DNA from: Quercus robur
Taxonomy: Eukaryota; Streptophyta; Magnoliopsida; Fagales; Fagaceae
Assembly (NCBI RefSeq): GCF_932294415.1
Contig: NC_065538.1
Span: 13,708,330 to 13,772,329, forward strand
Length of the DNA stretch: 64,000 nucleotides
Reading direction: 5' to 3'
The translations under genes were made by a program, and so were the position numbers. Under the pieces are notes generated by a model. That model did no database searches. It was not told where the DNA came from and was given only the letters and a program-made list of their open reading frames with translations. Numbering within the stretch: position 1 is the first letter of the stretch; every line of letters starts with the position of its first letter. Below are positions 22,428 through 34,537 of the stretch, piece after piece.

Positions 22428-25400
22428 TCTATAACTATATAAAACCGAAACTTCTGAAACTTCCACAACTTTTCACATCAGCATAATATAAAAAAATATA
22501 AAAATATAAAAAATAAACCAAAAAAAAAATTCTAAGACTAAAAAGACGGGCATTATTAAAAAGAAAAGAAAAGAAAAGAAAAAAAAGCCTAAAACCCAAA
22601 AATTTCTTTCTCCCCAGAACCAAAACTCGATTGAAAAAACACACTCCCCCTTAAACGCAAACACAATAAGACAAACTCATCAAACTCCCTCTCTTCTTCT
22701 TCATGCAGTCCCATCTCCTCTTCAAACACACAATTTCCTCCATGCCTCTCTCTACATACATGTTCCCCTACCTCCAATCTTTTTCCCTTCTCTACTTTCA
22801 AACCCCTAAACTATAGTTCACGAGCACCAGCCTCTGACTCTCTCAGTGGCAGAAAGTTTTTTATTTTGAGACTTTGCCATTAAACCAGATTCTCTCCGCA
22901 AACATTACCGATAAGTTTTTTATTTTGTTCTATAATTTGGGTTATTAAATATGATTTAGGGTTTCGTTTTTGGTTGTTAAATATGATTTAGGGTTTCGTT
23001 TGGAAGTGTTTCTTTTGAATGATTAGCTTAGATTGATAGGTTTGGAGCCGGTAGTGGTTTTTATTAATTTCAATTATTGGTCGCGAGAAAATCCATTTGG
23101 GATTTTAGAGTTGTTATTTTGTTTCATTGTTAATACTGACGGTTATAGGTGTGTCTCTTTGTAAATAACTTTGTTATGTTATTTTGTTTCATTATAGCCT
23201 AATTTAATGGGTTTGTCTCTTTTCTTATCTTTGGGTTGCTACTGACGGCTATAGTAAATTTTTGGACTTGGATATGTGACTTTTTGTTAGAGTAATACAC
23301 CTATTGGTATTTGATGCAAGTTTCCTAAAGTTTATGTTCGTTGGAACTTGGATTCTTATTGTTGTTCATTGTTTTGCTGACAGGGAGCATTATAATTTTT
23401 TTGGTAGGATTGCAAAAATATGTCTTTAACTTAATGGAATTCCTTGTAGGATGTAATGATAGTGTTGGGTAGTTGGGGAAACACCACTTTTGAAATTTAA
23501 AAAGCTTTAAGCAATATTTATAAAAAAAAAAAAAAAAAAAAAGGCTTTAAGCCATGGGTTTTTTGTTTCCCAGCAAGTATTGGTTATTATAGTTTATAAT
23601 GGAAGCCATGAGATCAAGCTAACTTGAGTCACTCAAAAACAAGTTCATAGAACACTCTTAAATTTGATCAAGTGTGTATGTGAATAGATTATGGTTTAAG
23701 AGTGTTTGATCATAAAGCACTGTTATTGTCATGGTTTAAGAGTGTTTGATCATGGAGCCATCCTAAGTTAACACTCTTAAGATCATAAAGCCATGAGATC
23801 AAGTGCTATTGATAATGGTGTCAATATATTTTCCATAGCTTGTCAACAGATTAATATTGAGATATTTTATATTGCCATGGAGACCTACTAACAGAAGATG
23901 TTAACAAAAAAATTTGTGTTAAATATTATTTAGGTTTTGTTATTTTGGGTTAATTTTTTTAATTTAGTTATTTGGATTATTGGTTTTAATTAAGGTTGAA
24001 TGATGAGAAAATTAGAGCATGATAGAAGACATCTACAACACCAAGAAGCAAAAAAGGTGGAGATATAATTGAAAGGGTTTTTTGGTGTTGGTTTGATAGT
24101 CTCCCTCAAATATGTGGGGCTCTTTGATGGTGAGCATGCTTAGATTAGAGGATTTTGTGTTGATAAAGGAATTTGGGTTAGGGTATGGTGGTAGACCTAT
24201 GTGTTTTAGTTTTTTTTTTTTTTTTGAATTTTAGTGTAGTTAATTTTTTCGTTTCAATCTCTTCCAACTCTCTCAGTCCAGTCTCTATGCTTAACTCTGT
24301 AGTCAATAGACTCAAGTTACAGAAAACACATCATATTGAATTATAAATATTTATCTGTCTAATAATATAGTATTTTTTTTTTATTTCCCCTGTGTATGTT
24401 TAATAGTTACAGCAAATATATGTTGCTGTTTTAAATCTGCTTTTATGCTTGGAATTTTAATATCATTTAACAATTTCTTTTTCTTTGATATAGTTGATGT
24501 TAAGCTCTTTTGGAAAGTAAAAAATCAAAATTTGATGATTTTTGATGCATTCATTCATCTTATGCATTTAATTGTAAGAAAAGGAAACTGGGTAGCTAAT
24601 TATTTCAAGAAACAACAAAGGATCCTTGAAGGTTGTTTGGATATGCTCTCTTCTAAACACAGCAAATATATGGTTGCTGTTTTAAATCAATATTCCATTT
24701 TTTATTGTTTGATTGAAGGAACATGAAAGAGTTTGAATGATAATGTTTTGATTAGAAATCAGTGTTTTTTTTTTTTTTTTTTTTTCCATTTATTTTTGTA
24801 GATAAGTTTTGGTAATCAAATTTGTTTAGAAATCTGTAACTATAAACAAATTTAATTAAGACTCTATAACCATTATCTTATAAATAGTTTTTGCGATAAT
24901 GTTTATTCTTTTAAAAATATATATATATATATATATATATATTTTCTGTGCACCAAACGAATTCACGGCTGTTCAATTTATAATTCTCTGTACATTTGTG
25001 TTGTTCCTTCCCTGCAACAGATTTAAAATAGCAAATTTCAATGAATACCAAACAGCAATAGATTTAATTCTTTGTACATTCATTTGTTGTTTTAAAGCAG
25101 GTTTCATTCTTAATTTTTGTTCTTCCATTCACTTTTATTTAGATATAATATTCCTGATTAATTTCTGTTTTTTTATTGTCTTTCTCTTCTTCCTCCATTC
25201 AAATCAAGGTTAAAGGTATGGTATTCGTTTGCCTCTGTACTAAATTTCTAAATTTTTTTTAGTATAGGGTTAACTATTTGTCTATGTACATCTAATTTCT
25301 AAATATTGTAGTGTTCTGTTTACATTTAAAGAACTCATGATCTTGCAGAGGGAGTAAAGTGTCAACCCAATCAAAATGATCAAATGTCTCGATGAGAAAC

Positions 25401-26666
25401 ATAATTGTCATGGCTATAGAGTATGTCTTTTTTTTTTTTTTTTTTTTAAAAATTTATTTTCAATACGTGCGCTTTTTTTTTTAATAAGCCAATACATGCA
25501 CTTATATTATATGAATTTACACTGTAACATTGGAAAATTTGAACAGGGGAAATGAAATAAAGCTTGCACGTTGGGAATCAGTTGCAAATCAAGTTGAGGA
25601 GAGCTTCTTTACTGAAAATCCAAGCCCTTTTATCATAATAGCTACATGTTTGACTGTCAAAACTTTTAAAGGCAAGTTCATTTCTCATTTCTATTTCTCT
25701 TTATAAGTAATTATGCACCCAATCCTTGAAGACAAAAACCATCTTCTAAACTACATGAGAAATCATCCAATTGTTTGAAATACAAAGTATTTTGGCTAAA
25801 TTATTATGTAAGCATCCAATTAAGAAGTTGTATAACTAGCTAGAAACTTAGATTTAGTTTGTTATTTTCTTTTTTGATTATTGAATGCCCTATAGATTTT
25901 ATAATTTTGAATTTGGTTGGGAATTTTTATTATTATTTGTGAATTTGAAAATTTTGGAATGGGAGCTGGTATGGGGCCCAGAAAGACTTAATTGAAAACA
26001 TAAAATTTTTATTATGTTTATCTTTTGCTAGTGAAGAGGGATTAAGGGAGAAAATTTAGGTGTTGAGGCTATTGTAGCTGGGGTTTTTCTCAAGCTTTCA
26101 AGCCTCTTTGTGAAGATACATTGGTGGGTTTTGGTTAGGATGTCTGTAAATTGTAAGCTCTCCGGCCTTAATGGTAGATTACCAAACTATTCTGAGTTGA
26201 AGGAGGCAAAGGAACCTTTACATGGGCCTAATTCTATCAGAAAATGGAGAAGAACGCTTCTGTTTTTCTTCTGTCTTTTAGTTTCTGTTGTTCTGAAATA
26301 ACTTTTAGATCAAATTTATGGGCTTCTATTTGCAAATTTTGGATTGGATATTAGCTTTAGGATGTTGATTATAATGACAGAATTTTGTATAACCTTGTAC
26401 ACATTCTTATGCAGTGACCACATGGCACTTCTTAAAACTTTTGAAGGATAGAAGGATGCAAACCGTAATGAAAAGAGTCTTGTCACCTTGCAAATGACAA
26501 AGAATATGAGAATGCAATTTATAGATCTATTTAGTATTGGCTTTGTAAACAAATTGATGAGTGCTAACGTAACTTCTTTAAGATTTTCAAATTTTAAAGC
26601 ATTTGATTTGCTATAATCTTATAGTTACTAAAAACTTTCATGTGCGTTGCACAGGTTAGCGACTAG
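22428..26666 (+). mobile_element. Helitron (4.2 kb) carrying an RPA-like exon
   Basis: The 5' end TCTATAACTATATAAAACCG continues AAACTTCTGAAACTTCC, as in the 764-bp Helitron at 35578. The 3' end has a 5-bp hairpin (TGTGC GTT GCACA), then GGTTAGCGACTAG and a host T. CTAG fits the CTRR terminus. The base before the 5' TC is G, not the usual A, so the left edge is less firm. Inside, one exon encodes an OB-fold segment like replication protein A. No helicase or Rep frame was found, so it is non-autonomous or decayed. Confidence 0.75.
25536..25671 (+). pseudogene. RPA1-like OB-fold exon fragment
   Basis: After a possible acceptor (GAACAG) the frame reads 'GNEIKLARWESVANQVEESF' and then 'PFIIIATCLTVKTFKGK'. 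This matches the 'LWG...I...VKTFKG' pattern of RPA70-type single-strand DNA-binding OB folds found in plant Helitrons and in RPA1 proteins. Flanking exons were not identified. The fragment lies inside the Helitron and fits its biology, though capture from a host gene is possible. Confidence 0.6.
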
Positions 26667-27059
26667 TTTTTTTATTAGAAAGAAACGACTTCTACTCCTA
26701 AAGAAAGAAGGAAAAGGAAAAGCCTAAACCTATGATTCTGTTCTACTTGTCTCAATAAAACTGTTTTTTTTTTTTTTTTTTTTTTTTGGCAATAAAACTT
26801 TTAATCCTTCATTACATAAAATAAATAATTTGGGCGAAAGAGGGCCACCCTGGTATATGTACCTCTAGAGGGAGAAATATAACAATTAGGGGCTCCATTA
26901 ATTATAATTGAATAAGATAATTAAAGAGGTGATACACACCATAATTAATCCAACCCTGTAGAGTCGAATCCCATCCTCTCCATTAATTTCTAATGATAAC
27001 TCTATTTCGTCCAACTATATATTTTACTTCATAACCATATCTTTTCTTAAAAAAATTTG
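26667..27059. other. no gene seen
   Basis: Spacer with a poly-T run near 26766-26787 and AT-rich sequence between the Helitron and the MITE that hosts the Pack-MULE. Confidence 0.4.
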
Positions 27060-27134
27060 GGTAAATTGCAAATCACACACTTAAAGTTTTAGGGTGCTTT
27101 GATTTTACATTATGAAGTTAAAGAATTTAGATTA

Positions 27135-28708
27135 GGCGAAAACCACATTTTCACGCGATTCCTACTTTGATCCCTAACTTTTATTTTCACCGCTTTTAGT
27201 TCCTATTTTGAAAAATGCGTTTCGTTTTTGTCTCTGCCGTTAAACCAAAAACAGAAAATTAAACCAAAAACAGAAAATGCACACGTGGCAAATGGAGTGC
27301 ACTGTTGACATACTAAAAGCTGACGTGACCATTAAAATAATAATAATAATAATAATAAATGTTATTTGGCATTAAAAATATTAATTTATTAATTTTAACT
27401 AAATAAAAAAAATTTAAAACAAAATTTAAAACTAAAAATCACATGAATTGAGATCTAAGTGTGTCTTGAACAAGAACACAAATCCAGATTTAAGAACACA
27501 TGAATTAAGAAGTGTGTCTTGAACAAGAACACGAACCCAGATTTAAGAACACAAACTCAAAAAAAATTAAAATTAAAAAAAAAAAAAAAATCCTTTTATC
27601 TTCCAAGTTCCAACCTGGGTCGAAAAATCCGAAGCCATGGATGTGAGGGCCTCCACTTCGCCGTTCAGCCCAAATATCGCTGACACCCTCGGTGATGCTA
27701 ACATTTTCACCGCCGCTGGTGACTCCGTCTTCTTCAAGGACCTCTGGGATCAGAACCGTGTGTGTGTGTTCATAATCTCACTCCCTTTCTTCGTTCCATT
27801 TTTGGGTTTCATTTCTCAAGATTGGAGCTTTATTTTTTTGCTTTCAGGGAATAGCTGTTGTTGCACTTTTGAGGCACTTTGGATGCCCTTGCAGGTAATT
27901 ACTAATTAGTCTCCACACCTGGTTGTTGGCAATGCTTTTTTTTTTTACCCAAAAAGCTGGACTTTGGTTTTGACTTGTTAGCTATTTTGGTTGTTTTTCA
28001 AAGTTGGGAACTTGCTTCTGCTCTGAAAGAAGCGAAACCAAAGTTCGACGCAGCTGGTGTCAAATTGGTGGCAATTGGCGTTGGCACTCCTAACAAAGCT
28101 CGGATTCTTGCAAACCGGGTTTGTTTCTTTCTCTTCTCATGTTACCTGAATGTATTTTCGGCACCAGTTTTGTAAATCTCCGTTTTTTTGTTTTGGAGAT
28201 GAATTAGTTGTTAAGTTAGAACACAGGGATTTGGGTAGTGTACTAACGGCTTATTGAGACTAAATCTCCGTTTGGTTGCCGAGAAAGTGAAAGTAAAGTA
28301 AATGAGTTTTTTATTATTATTTTTATTTATTATTTTTAATTTCTGGGTTTGTGATCTCCTTGTTGTTCTTGTTCAACATCTCAATTCATGCAATTTTTAG
28401 TTTTTAATTCTGTTTTTAATTTTTTTATTTAGTTAAAATTAATAAATTAATTTTTTAAATTTAGATACTGACGTGGCATTTTTTAATGCCAAATAATATT
28501 TTTTATTATTATTTTAATGGTCACGTCAACTTTTAGTGTGCCAACAGTACACTCTGTTTGTCACGTCTGCATTTTTCGACTTTGATATAACGATGGGGAC
28601 AAAAACGAGACATGTTTTTCAGGATAGGGACTAAAAGCGATGGAAATAAAATTTAGGAACCAAAGTGGAGTCGCGTGAAAATGTAAGGACGAAAATGTGG
28701 TTTTCGCC
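27135..28708 (+). mobile_element. Pack-MULE with captured PRXL2-like exons
   Basis: 1574 bp flanked by a perfect 9-bp duplication TTTAGATTA (27126-27134, 28709-28717), the hallmark of Mutator-like elements. The termini GGCGAAAACCACATTTTC / GAAAATGTGGTTTTCGCC are inverted, and the inverted repeats extend several hundred bases (about 27135-27470 against 28380-28708). No transposase is present; the interior holds three exons of a host gene. The MULE at 41949-42868 shares the terminal GGCGAAAA. Confidence 0.9.
27637..28118 (+). pseudogene. captured 5' exons of a PRXL2/AAED1-like thioredoxin-fold gene
   Basis: Three exons join in frame with GT-AG borders: 27637-27759, 27848-27894 and 28004-28118. 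The product runs MDVRASTSPFSPNIADTLGD..., then 'FFKDLWDQNR', 'GIAVVALLRHFGCPCSWELA' across the intron, and '...FDAAGVKLVAIGVGTPNKAR'. This matches the N-terminal half of plant chloroplast peroxiredoxin-like 2 (AAED1, AhpC/TSA family), including the FGCPC redox motif. The second half of the thioredoxin fold is missing. All three exons lack stops, which suggests recent capture. Whether it is transcribed is unknown. Confidence 0.8.
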
Positions 28709-29025
28709 TTTAGATTATACCCCTAACGTTTGGGAGTGTTTGGATTTTACATCTTAATGTTTCAGAATTTGGATTTTACCCCTTATATTTTATGAGTATT
28801 TGGATTTTACTCCGTAAAATTTGGGGTGTTTGGATTTTACACCCTAAAGTTTCATAATTTTAGGGTGTAAAATCCAAGTACCCCTAAATTTTAGAAGATA
28901 AAATCCAAATTTTAAAATATTAGGGTATAAAATCCAAACATTCTAAACTTAAGAGGTAAAATCCAAATTCTAAAATTTCAGGGTGTAAAATCCAAACACC
29001 TTTAAGGGTGCACTTTACAATCACC

Positions 29026-30287
29026 CAAAAAAACTTCCTACCCATTTTGCCCACTTTCCCTTTTCTTATTATTATTATTATTATTTATTTATTTATTTTC
29101 TTCATATAGTGCAGAGTTTCATATGCCATAAGTGAATTCCATTAGACTAGTTGAACTAGTTTCATGCTAAAAATATAGCAAAAGACCTACAAAAACTCCT
29201 CAAACTACCCAAAATTTTGACATTGACTCTTTCCTCGTCTCTTCCAGTGACATAACCTTCTTGCCAAAACTATAAATTCATATTTTTGTCATGTCCATAG
29301 TTCACGTTCGTTTACCATGGCCTCTTTCTCCTGTTTTTCTCTTTTTTTTTTCCCCTTACCATTAGGCATCCAAGTTTGAACTCATAGCCTTGCTCCTTTG
29401 TCGTCGACTGTTGGTTTATCCACTGTTGATTTCGAGTTTGAGAAAGAAATTGGGGTTTGATTTGAGTTTGGTTTATGGATTTAAGATGGTGGGTTTGTTG
29501 TGAAATTTCTTTGTATTTTTGAGTCTTTGCTTTGTGGGTTTATGGATTTGGCTGGTGATTGAATTTGGTGGTTGAAGGTGGATTTAGCCCGTCATGGGTT
29601 TGGCTTTGGCTTTGGTTGTGCTTGATTTGTGATTGGTGGGCTTCACCTCTCACTGGCGGTGCTTAATGGGTTTGATCTTTGGCGGTTGCCAATAATTGGT
29701 TGTATGAGTTGTTTGAGTTTGTAATTGTATTTGTTGTGATTGGTGGTACTTGGTGGTGATCGGTAGTGGTGGGGGTATCGTGGGCTTGTTTGTTGCTATG
29801 GGATGGAGAAGAGAAAAATAAAATTATTTTATTTTTTGATAAACAATTTATTTATTTTTTTGTAAAAGAGAGAAAAAATAATATTTAATTAAAATAGAGA
29901 AATAAATATTGAGACTGATTCAATGTCTGTTAAAATAGTAGAAGATGAGATTTTAGGCTTGGTTTAACTAAAACTCCGAAGAGACTGATTTTAATATTCT
30001 AATAAAATTATCAATAATCAAATACCTTTTTTCTCATAATAATATTTAATCAAATACCGCACACCCTTGGTGTGATGGTCACTCTACAAGTATAAGTGTT
30101 TGTAGGATATGAGGGATAAAGGTCAGGGTTCAAGTCCCCAAGAGGAAGACTCACACAAATATACACATAGATTAGACTAGAGTAGAACTTCTATCTTATA
30201 TAATAATAATAATAATTGACTAGTTTTAGTCTATTGACCAATATCTTCGTCATAATCTTATACAAGACATTACTGAGGTTGATAGCT
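29026..30287. other. intergenic DNA with a SINE
   Basis: No supported coding frame. 29400-29790 is unusually G/T-rich on the plus strand (repeated TTTGGTTTGG, GGTGGTTG). 30055-30215 is a SINE. The stretch ends where similarity to the right block resumes (about 30288). Confidence 0.4.
30055..30215 (+). mobile_element. tRNA-derived SINE
   Basis: 'CCTTGGTGTGATGGTCACTC' resembles box A, and 'CAGGGTTCAAGTCCCC' about 60 bp later is a good box B. It ends in a TAATAATAAT tail. A minus-strand relative lies at 49345-49440. Confidence 0.65.
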
Positions 30288-30618
30288 CAGAACTGATTCA
30301 CTATGATGGGGGATTAAACCAAAGTAATTTCTGTACCAAATATATGCCTGAATTTTGAAAAAAAAAAAAAAAAAAAAAGAAGAAGAAGAAGAAGAAGAAG
30401 AAGAGATCAGACATCAGAGCTAGGAGTTTTATTAGGAGGCATTTGGAATAAGGCTTGTTTCACTTCATAAATGGTCTGAGTAATAATTCAATTCATTTGA
30501 GAAGTCAATATTTATGGGTCCATTTGGTTCACCACTTATTTTTTCCCTTAAATCTTTCAATTGAAAAGCCAGAATTCCCAACCTCTCTGTCCATTACCGC
30601 TAAAATCCACAAGAAAGG
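30288..30618 (+). promoter_or_regulatory. upstream region of the type A pseudogene (duplicated)
   Basis: Matches 60615-60776 and 61791-61944 upstream of the intact type A gene, without the 1-kb MITE found there. A poly-A/(GAA)n run lies at 30359-30404. Confidence 0.6.
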
Positions 30619-30824
30619 ATGGCCGGCAAGAAGAAACGCTCCTTTGCTCCACTTCCCCCACCCTCTTCCTCCGAACCCGCCACTTCCTCTTCCTCACTGT
30701 CCATTGAATGCAATCAAGTTTTTGGAATTCTTTTTAATAGGAACTACAACAAGACACTGGAAGCCGCCAAGTCCCTAGTCTCCTGCCACCCTGATTTTGC
30801 CCTTACCAATGCCCTCATCGCCCT

Positions 30825-31518
30825 TGATGATGTACAAAAATAGTCAACCAATACAGAGCACCGGTGGAGTGCCGTCTAAAGACCCTCCAAAGGTTAAGTC
30901 AATGAATGAAAGATTTTCAAAAACTCTATAATGAGAGAGCTAGGGATTTTTTGCATACCTTAGAGAAAAAGATGTTTGATGCTTATATAGTGGTGAAGAG
31001 TGAACCAAGATATCTTGAATGCAGAAGCTTTCCTTATAGAGGAGATTTGGAGTTAAGACTTTGACATCTTAGGGTTCTCTTCCCATATAGGGAAAATATA
31101 AATGTGCAATAGGGTCTTTGAATGTGATGTGCAAGTTATTTCCATGTAGAGACACATGCGTAGAAAATACGCAAAGGAATGCAGGACCTAGCCTATTCGT
31201 TTGTCGGTATGCAAATGATATGGTGCAAATCTTTCGTTAGGTGCATATGGGAGCTACTCGACAGGTCCTCAAGGAGTGTGGGGCACTGATCTGTCTGGAT
31301 TTTGAGAGATCGGATGAGGCATTTATCTTGATGGGCCCTTGGAGTTGGATGGTTGGTAATGTGATTCACCCGTAGGGATGACGGGGAACAGGGTTGTCGG
31401 TCATTTGCGAGTATTTTGCCAAACGGAAAAGTGGAAGATTTCCGTCCATACCCTCATGCCTGATGGAACCCGAAGGATGGATAGATAGTGTAACTGTAGG
31501 ATGAAAATACCCTTATCA
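30825..31518 (+). mobile_element. solo LTR (694 bp) in type A pseudogene
   Basis: TGATGATGTAC...CCTTATCA with TG...CA termini, flanked by the 5-bp duplication GCCCT (30820-30824 and 31519-31523). A TATA-like CTTATATAG lies near 30979. Comparison with 62150-62175 gives the empty site. No internal retroelement sequence remains. Confidence 0.8.
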
Positions 31519-31554
31519 GCCCTCATCCATAAGGATATCGTGATATCAATCCGT

Positions 31555-33130
31555 CAGGGCCGGCTCAACAAATTTGGGGGCCTTAGGCGAAAAATTTAGG
31601 CGAGGCTTTTTTCAATTATTTAAATATTAATTAAATAATATTTATTTAAATTTTGATTTTTATTTATTTATTTAGAATCTATATATCATTCTCTTTAAGA
31701 TGCAAATTTATTAATTAAATTTTTACATTCAAGTTTCATTAACATTTCCTTTTACTATCACTTAATTTTTTAGTAAACATTTATAATTAAAATAAAACAT
31801 GATTTATAATAGAAAAATTATAAATTATCTAGAATAAAACAAAAATTAAAGTATAAAATATTAAAACCTGGTTTATCAAAACACAATTGCAATCTTAGAA
31901 AATAATATGATCACCTTACCCTCTAAACCTGTACAAATAAAAAATTATTTATCACATAACTTAACAAATTAATTTTAATATAAAATATATTATCCTAAAC
32001 TTATAATTTTATTAAATTAAGATAACACTCGCACATATAACAAATTAATGACTTTCTAAATGGATGGGAAAAAAAGCAAAAAATAATAATAATAATTACT
32101 AGATAGTCAGAGTCTAGATGTAGGTCGAACAAATAGAAGCACTAAAATAAAAACAGGTGACGGGCCAACTCAGTATTAAAGCTTGAATTAAAACAAAAAA
32201 AAAAAATATAAAAATTAATTTTCAAAAATTGCTTAATTGTAAGAAACGTGTAACTATTGTTTGCAATTCACATGGGTTCTGATAACTCCTGCAGATTGAC
32301 ATGATAACTCATAGCATAGAAAAAAGTGGAATGCTTCCTAGCCATAAACGTGTACACTTTGGACTTTGGAGAAAAATATTAAAATTTTTAAAAGTCTAAT
32401 AAAAAGACTTGTAGTGGTGACCTTCTCAAAAAAATAAAAAAGACTTGTAGTGGTGACTATGACTAAAGAGTGTTTAGTTCTAATTCCTTAACAAAAAAGA
32501 GAGAGAGAGAGAGAATCCCAAATCAGTGAAACTCAGCAACAAGAAAAAAAAAAAAAAAAAACTCAGTAGCAAGAAGAATAAAAAGAAAGGAAGAGCAAAT
32601 AGAAGCAAACCTGAATGAAGATCAAAGAAGAGTAGCTAGCAAACAACGAAGAATGCTATAAAAATAGAATCAAGATGGAGACTAGAGAGAAGCAAGGTGA
32701 GCAGGAAAAAAAAAAACTAATCGATACTGTTTTTGATTTCTTGAGATTTAAGATGGAGAGAATACATTTTTTCTGTCTATTTTTTCCTTAGATTCAAGTA
32801 ATAAATGTTAGTTTTCATCAACGAAGTTATTTATAAAGCCATTAATTCAGATTTTAAATAGGAACATTATCTCTTCAATTTCTATTTTTTGGGAAAGGGG
32901 GCTTTAAATTTTTTTCTTTTTTGGATAAACCATAAGTTACAAAGGGGTCTTATTTTCTCTCTTCAAGGGCCCTAATTTTCGTTCTTCATATCAATTTATT
33001 TCTATTAGTGGCACCTTAAATTTTTTTTTCCTAGGTGAAGGAGCCGTAATTAATTTGTATTGAGGGGCCTTCTTTTATTTGGGGGCCTTACACCATTGCA
33101 TCAGTTGCTTCTATGGTTGAGCCGGTCCTG
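31555..33130. mobile_element. hAT-like non-autonomous element (1.6 kb)
   Basis: Ends CAGGGCCGGCTCAA and TTGAGCCGGTCCTG are inverted repeats with one mismatch. Flanking 8-mers CAATCCGT (31547-31554) and AAATCCGT (33131-33138) match at 7 of 8. Subterminal GGGGGCCTTAGGC-type motifs are shared with the element at 18192. AT-rich interior, no transposase frame. Confidence 0.8.
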
Positions 33131-33269
33131 AAATCCGTGACTCCTCCAGCATCAGAAGACATGAAAACATTGCCTCTACACTCAACTTCAGCAAAGCAGC
33201 ACTGGTGCTTTCCCCGGATTCCATCACTTTCCCAACGTTGCAGGCTGTGGTACTGTTAACCAATGAGCA

Positions 33270-34532
33270 ATAAATCAACGGAAAAATGGATATTGCATCG
33301 TTTCTGTAATGCTTATCACAAAACTCAAGTAAGAGACAATCATTCTATAAATTTTGTTGAAATTGGTGTAATTTTTCTTATTTCTTTATTAAATATTTGG
33401 AAAAATATAAAGTGTCCAATAACACAATTCTTCTTAGCGGGGAAAAGTCTTTCTTCTTGGTTGTGTTTTTTGGTGTATAAACCAGTAATATTATTTGGGA
33501 ATTGAGCCTTTTAAGAGTGTAATTAATTTCATGTAAACCTTAAAAGGACATTAAAGTAGTTTTTCCAAGACAGGAAAGTAGTAGTCTGTTTGGTTAGAGG
33601 ATACACTCTCAATTTCAATACAAGTCTTTTCCATGGCAACCTTAAATTGGAAGGTGACTGGGGATGCACAGAAACCAATCTATCGGATGCTTTCCTTTTA
33701 TTGTTGAGAGTATGGTAGAAAATGATGAGAACGATCAGAGTTAGGTCTAGAGTTTCTGTCGCAAGATTTTTACACTGAGTTTTACCACTTTTTCAATAAT
33801 CAAACCTAACCTAAGCATAACATTAATGGGTTAAGTATAGCTACCTCAGCAAATGCATGCATAAGATGCATGCCAAAATGAGCTTCATATGTGGGTACAT
33901 GCATCAGTTAAATAGGTCAATGTGTTGTGCTGCTATGCCTAAATTATCATTTCGAGTTTTCAACCAATGCAACTTCACCACTTGTTAGAATATATGGTCA
34001 AATATAATCATGATTCTAAACATAATAATAAGTTTAGGCATACAAAAAAGGGTGGGCATATGTTAATCACCAATTTTAGTAAACTCCTTATGAAAAATTG
34101 AAAAAGTTGTTAAAAGAGTTTAGTCATTTTTACATTTTCTCTTAAAAAAATTATGGTCTACATATTTGGTCCCTCTAGTTTACATCGTATTTTAATTTTG
34201 TCTCTAATTTTTCAATTGTGTTAATTTAGTCTCTAACCTTTTAGTGTAGTGTCAATTTAGTTCTTCCCATTATTTCTTGGATGAAAATTACTAACATGAC
34301 AAATTAAAGTGAAAGGTTAAAAGTAAGGACTAAATAGACATGATACTAAAGGTTAGGGACAAATTAACATGATTGAAAGGTTATTGACGAAATTGAAATA
34401 TGGTCTAAAAGATAGAGACCAAAAACATAGTGCCTAGTAGCTTTCCATTTTGTAATGCTTATCAATGATGTAATATGTTGCGGGTAGAATTGGTATCTAA
34501 TACTTTCCCAATCTGTAACCTAGGCTTTGAAC
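33270..34532. other. intergenic DNA, no gene seen
   Basis: AT-rich sequence after the type A pseudogene breaks off. 34170-34440 has a repeated 'TTTAGTCTCTAACCTTTTAG'-like text and its inverse (GGTTAGGGACAAATTAACAT), an imperfect foldback of a kind common in plant MITEs. Confidence 0.4.
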
Positions 34533-34537
34533 CTTAA

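Larger units (their letters stand above)
27060..29025. mobile_element. foldback MITE hosting a Pack-MULE
   Basis: Outer ends GGGTAAATTGCAAATCACAC (27060) and GTGCACTTTACAATCACCC (about 29025) are inverted. The right part (28720-29010) is a chain of 'TTTGGATTTTACACCCTAAA' units that turns into its reverse complement near 28860. The left part is short because the Pack-MULE at 27135-28708 lies within it. Exact outer target duplication not resolved. Confidence 0.6.
30619..33269 (+). pseudogene. DUF627/DUF629 type A gene, left copy, broken
   Basis: Starts MAGKKKRSFAPLPPPSSSEP and follows the intact gene at 61945 through 'NYNKTLEAAKSLVSCHPDFA'. It is interrupted at 30825 by a solo LTR, resumes for about 36 bp (31519-31554, CATCCATAAGGATATCG), is interrupted again by a hAT-like element (31555-33130), resumes from about 33131 (CTCCAGCATCAGAAGACA, then CCCCGGATTCCATCAC) and stops matching at 33269 (AATGAGCAATA). 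The remaining three quarters of the gene are missing. No product expected. Confidence 0.9.

Noticed and set aside
24445..24726. 93-codon plus frame inside the Helitron
   Set aside because: No recognisable domain and AT-rich chance composition; not enough to call a gene.
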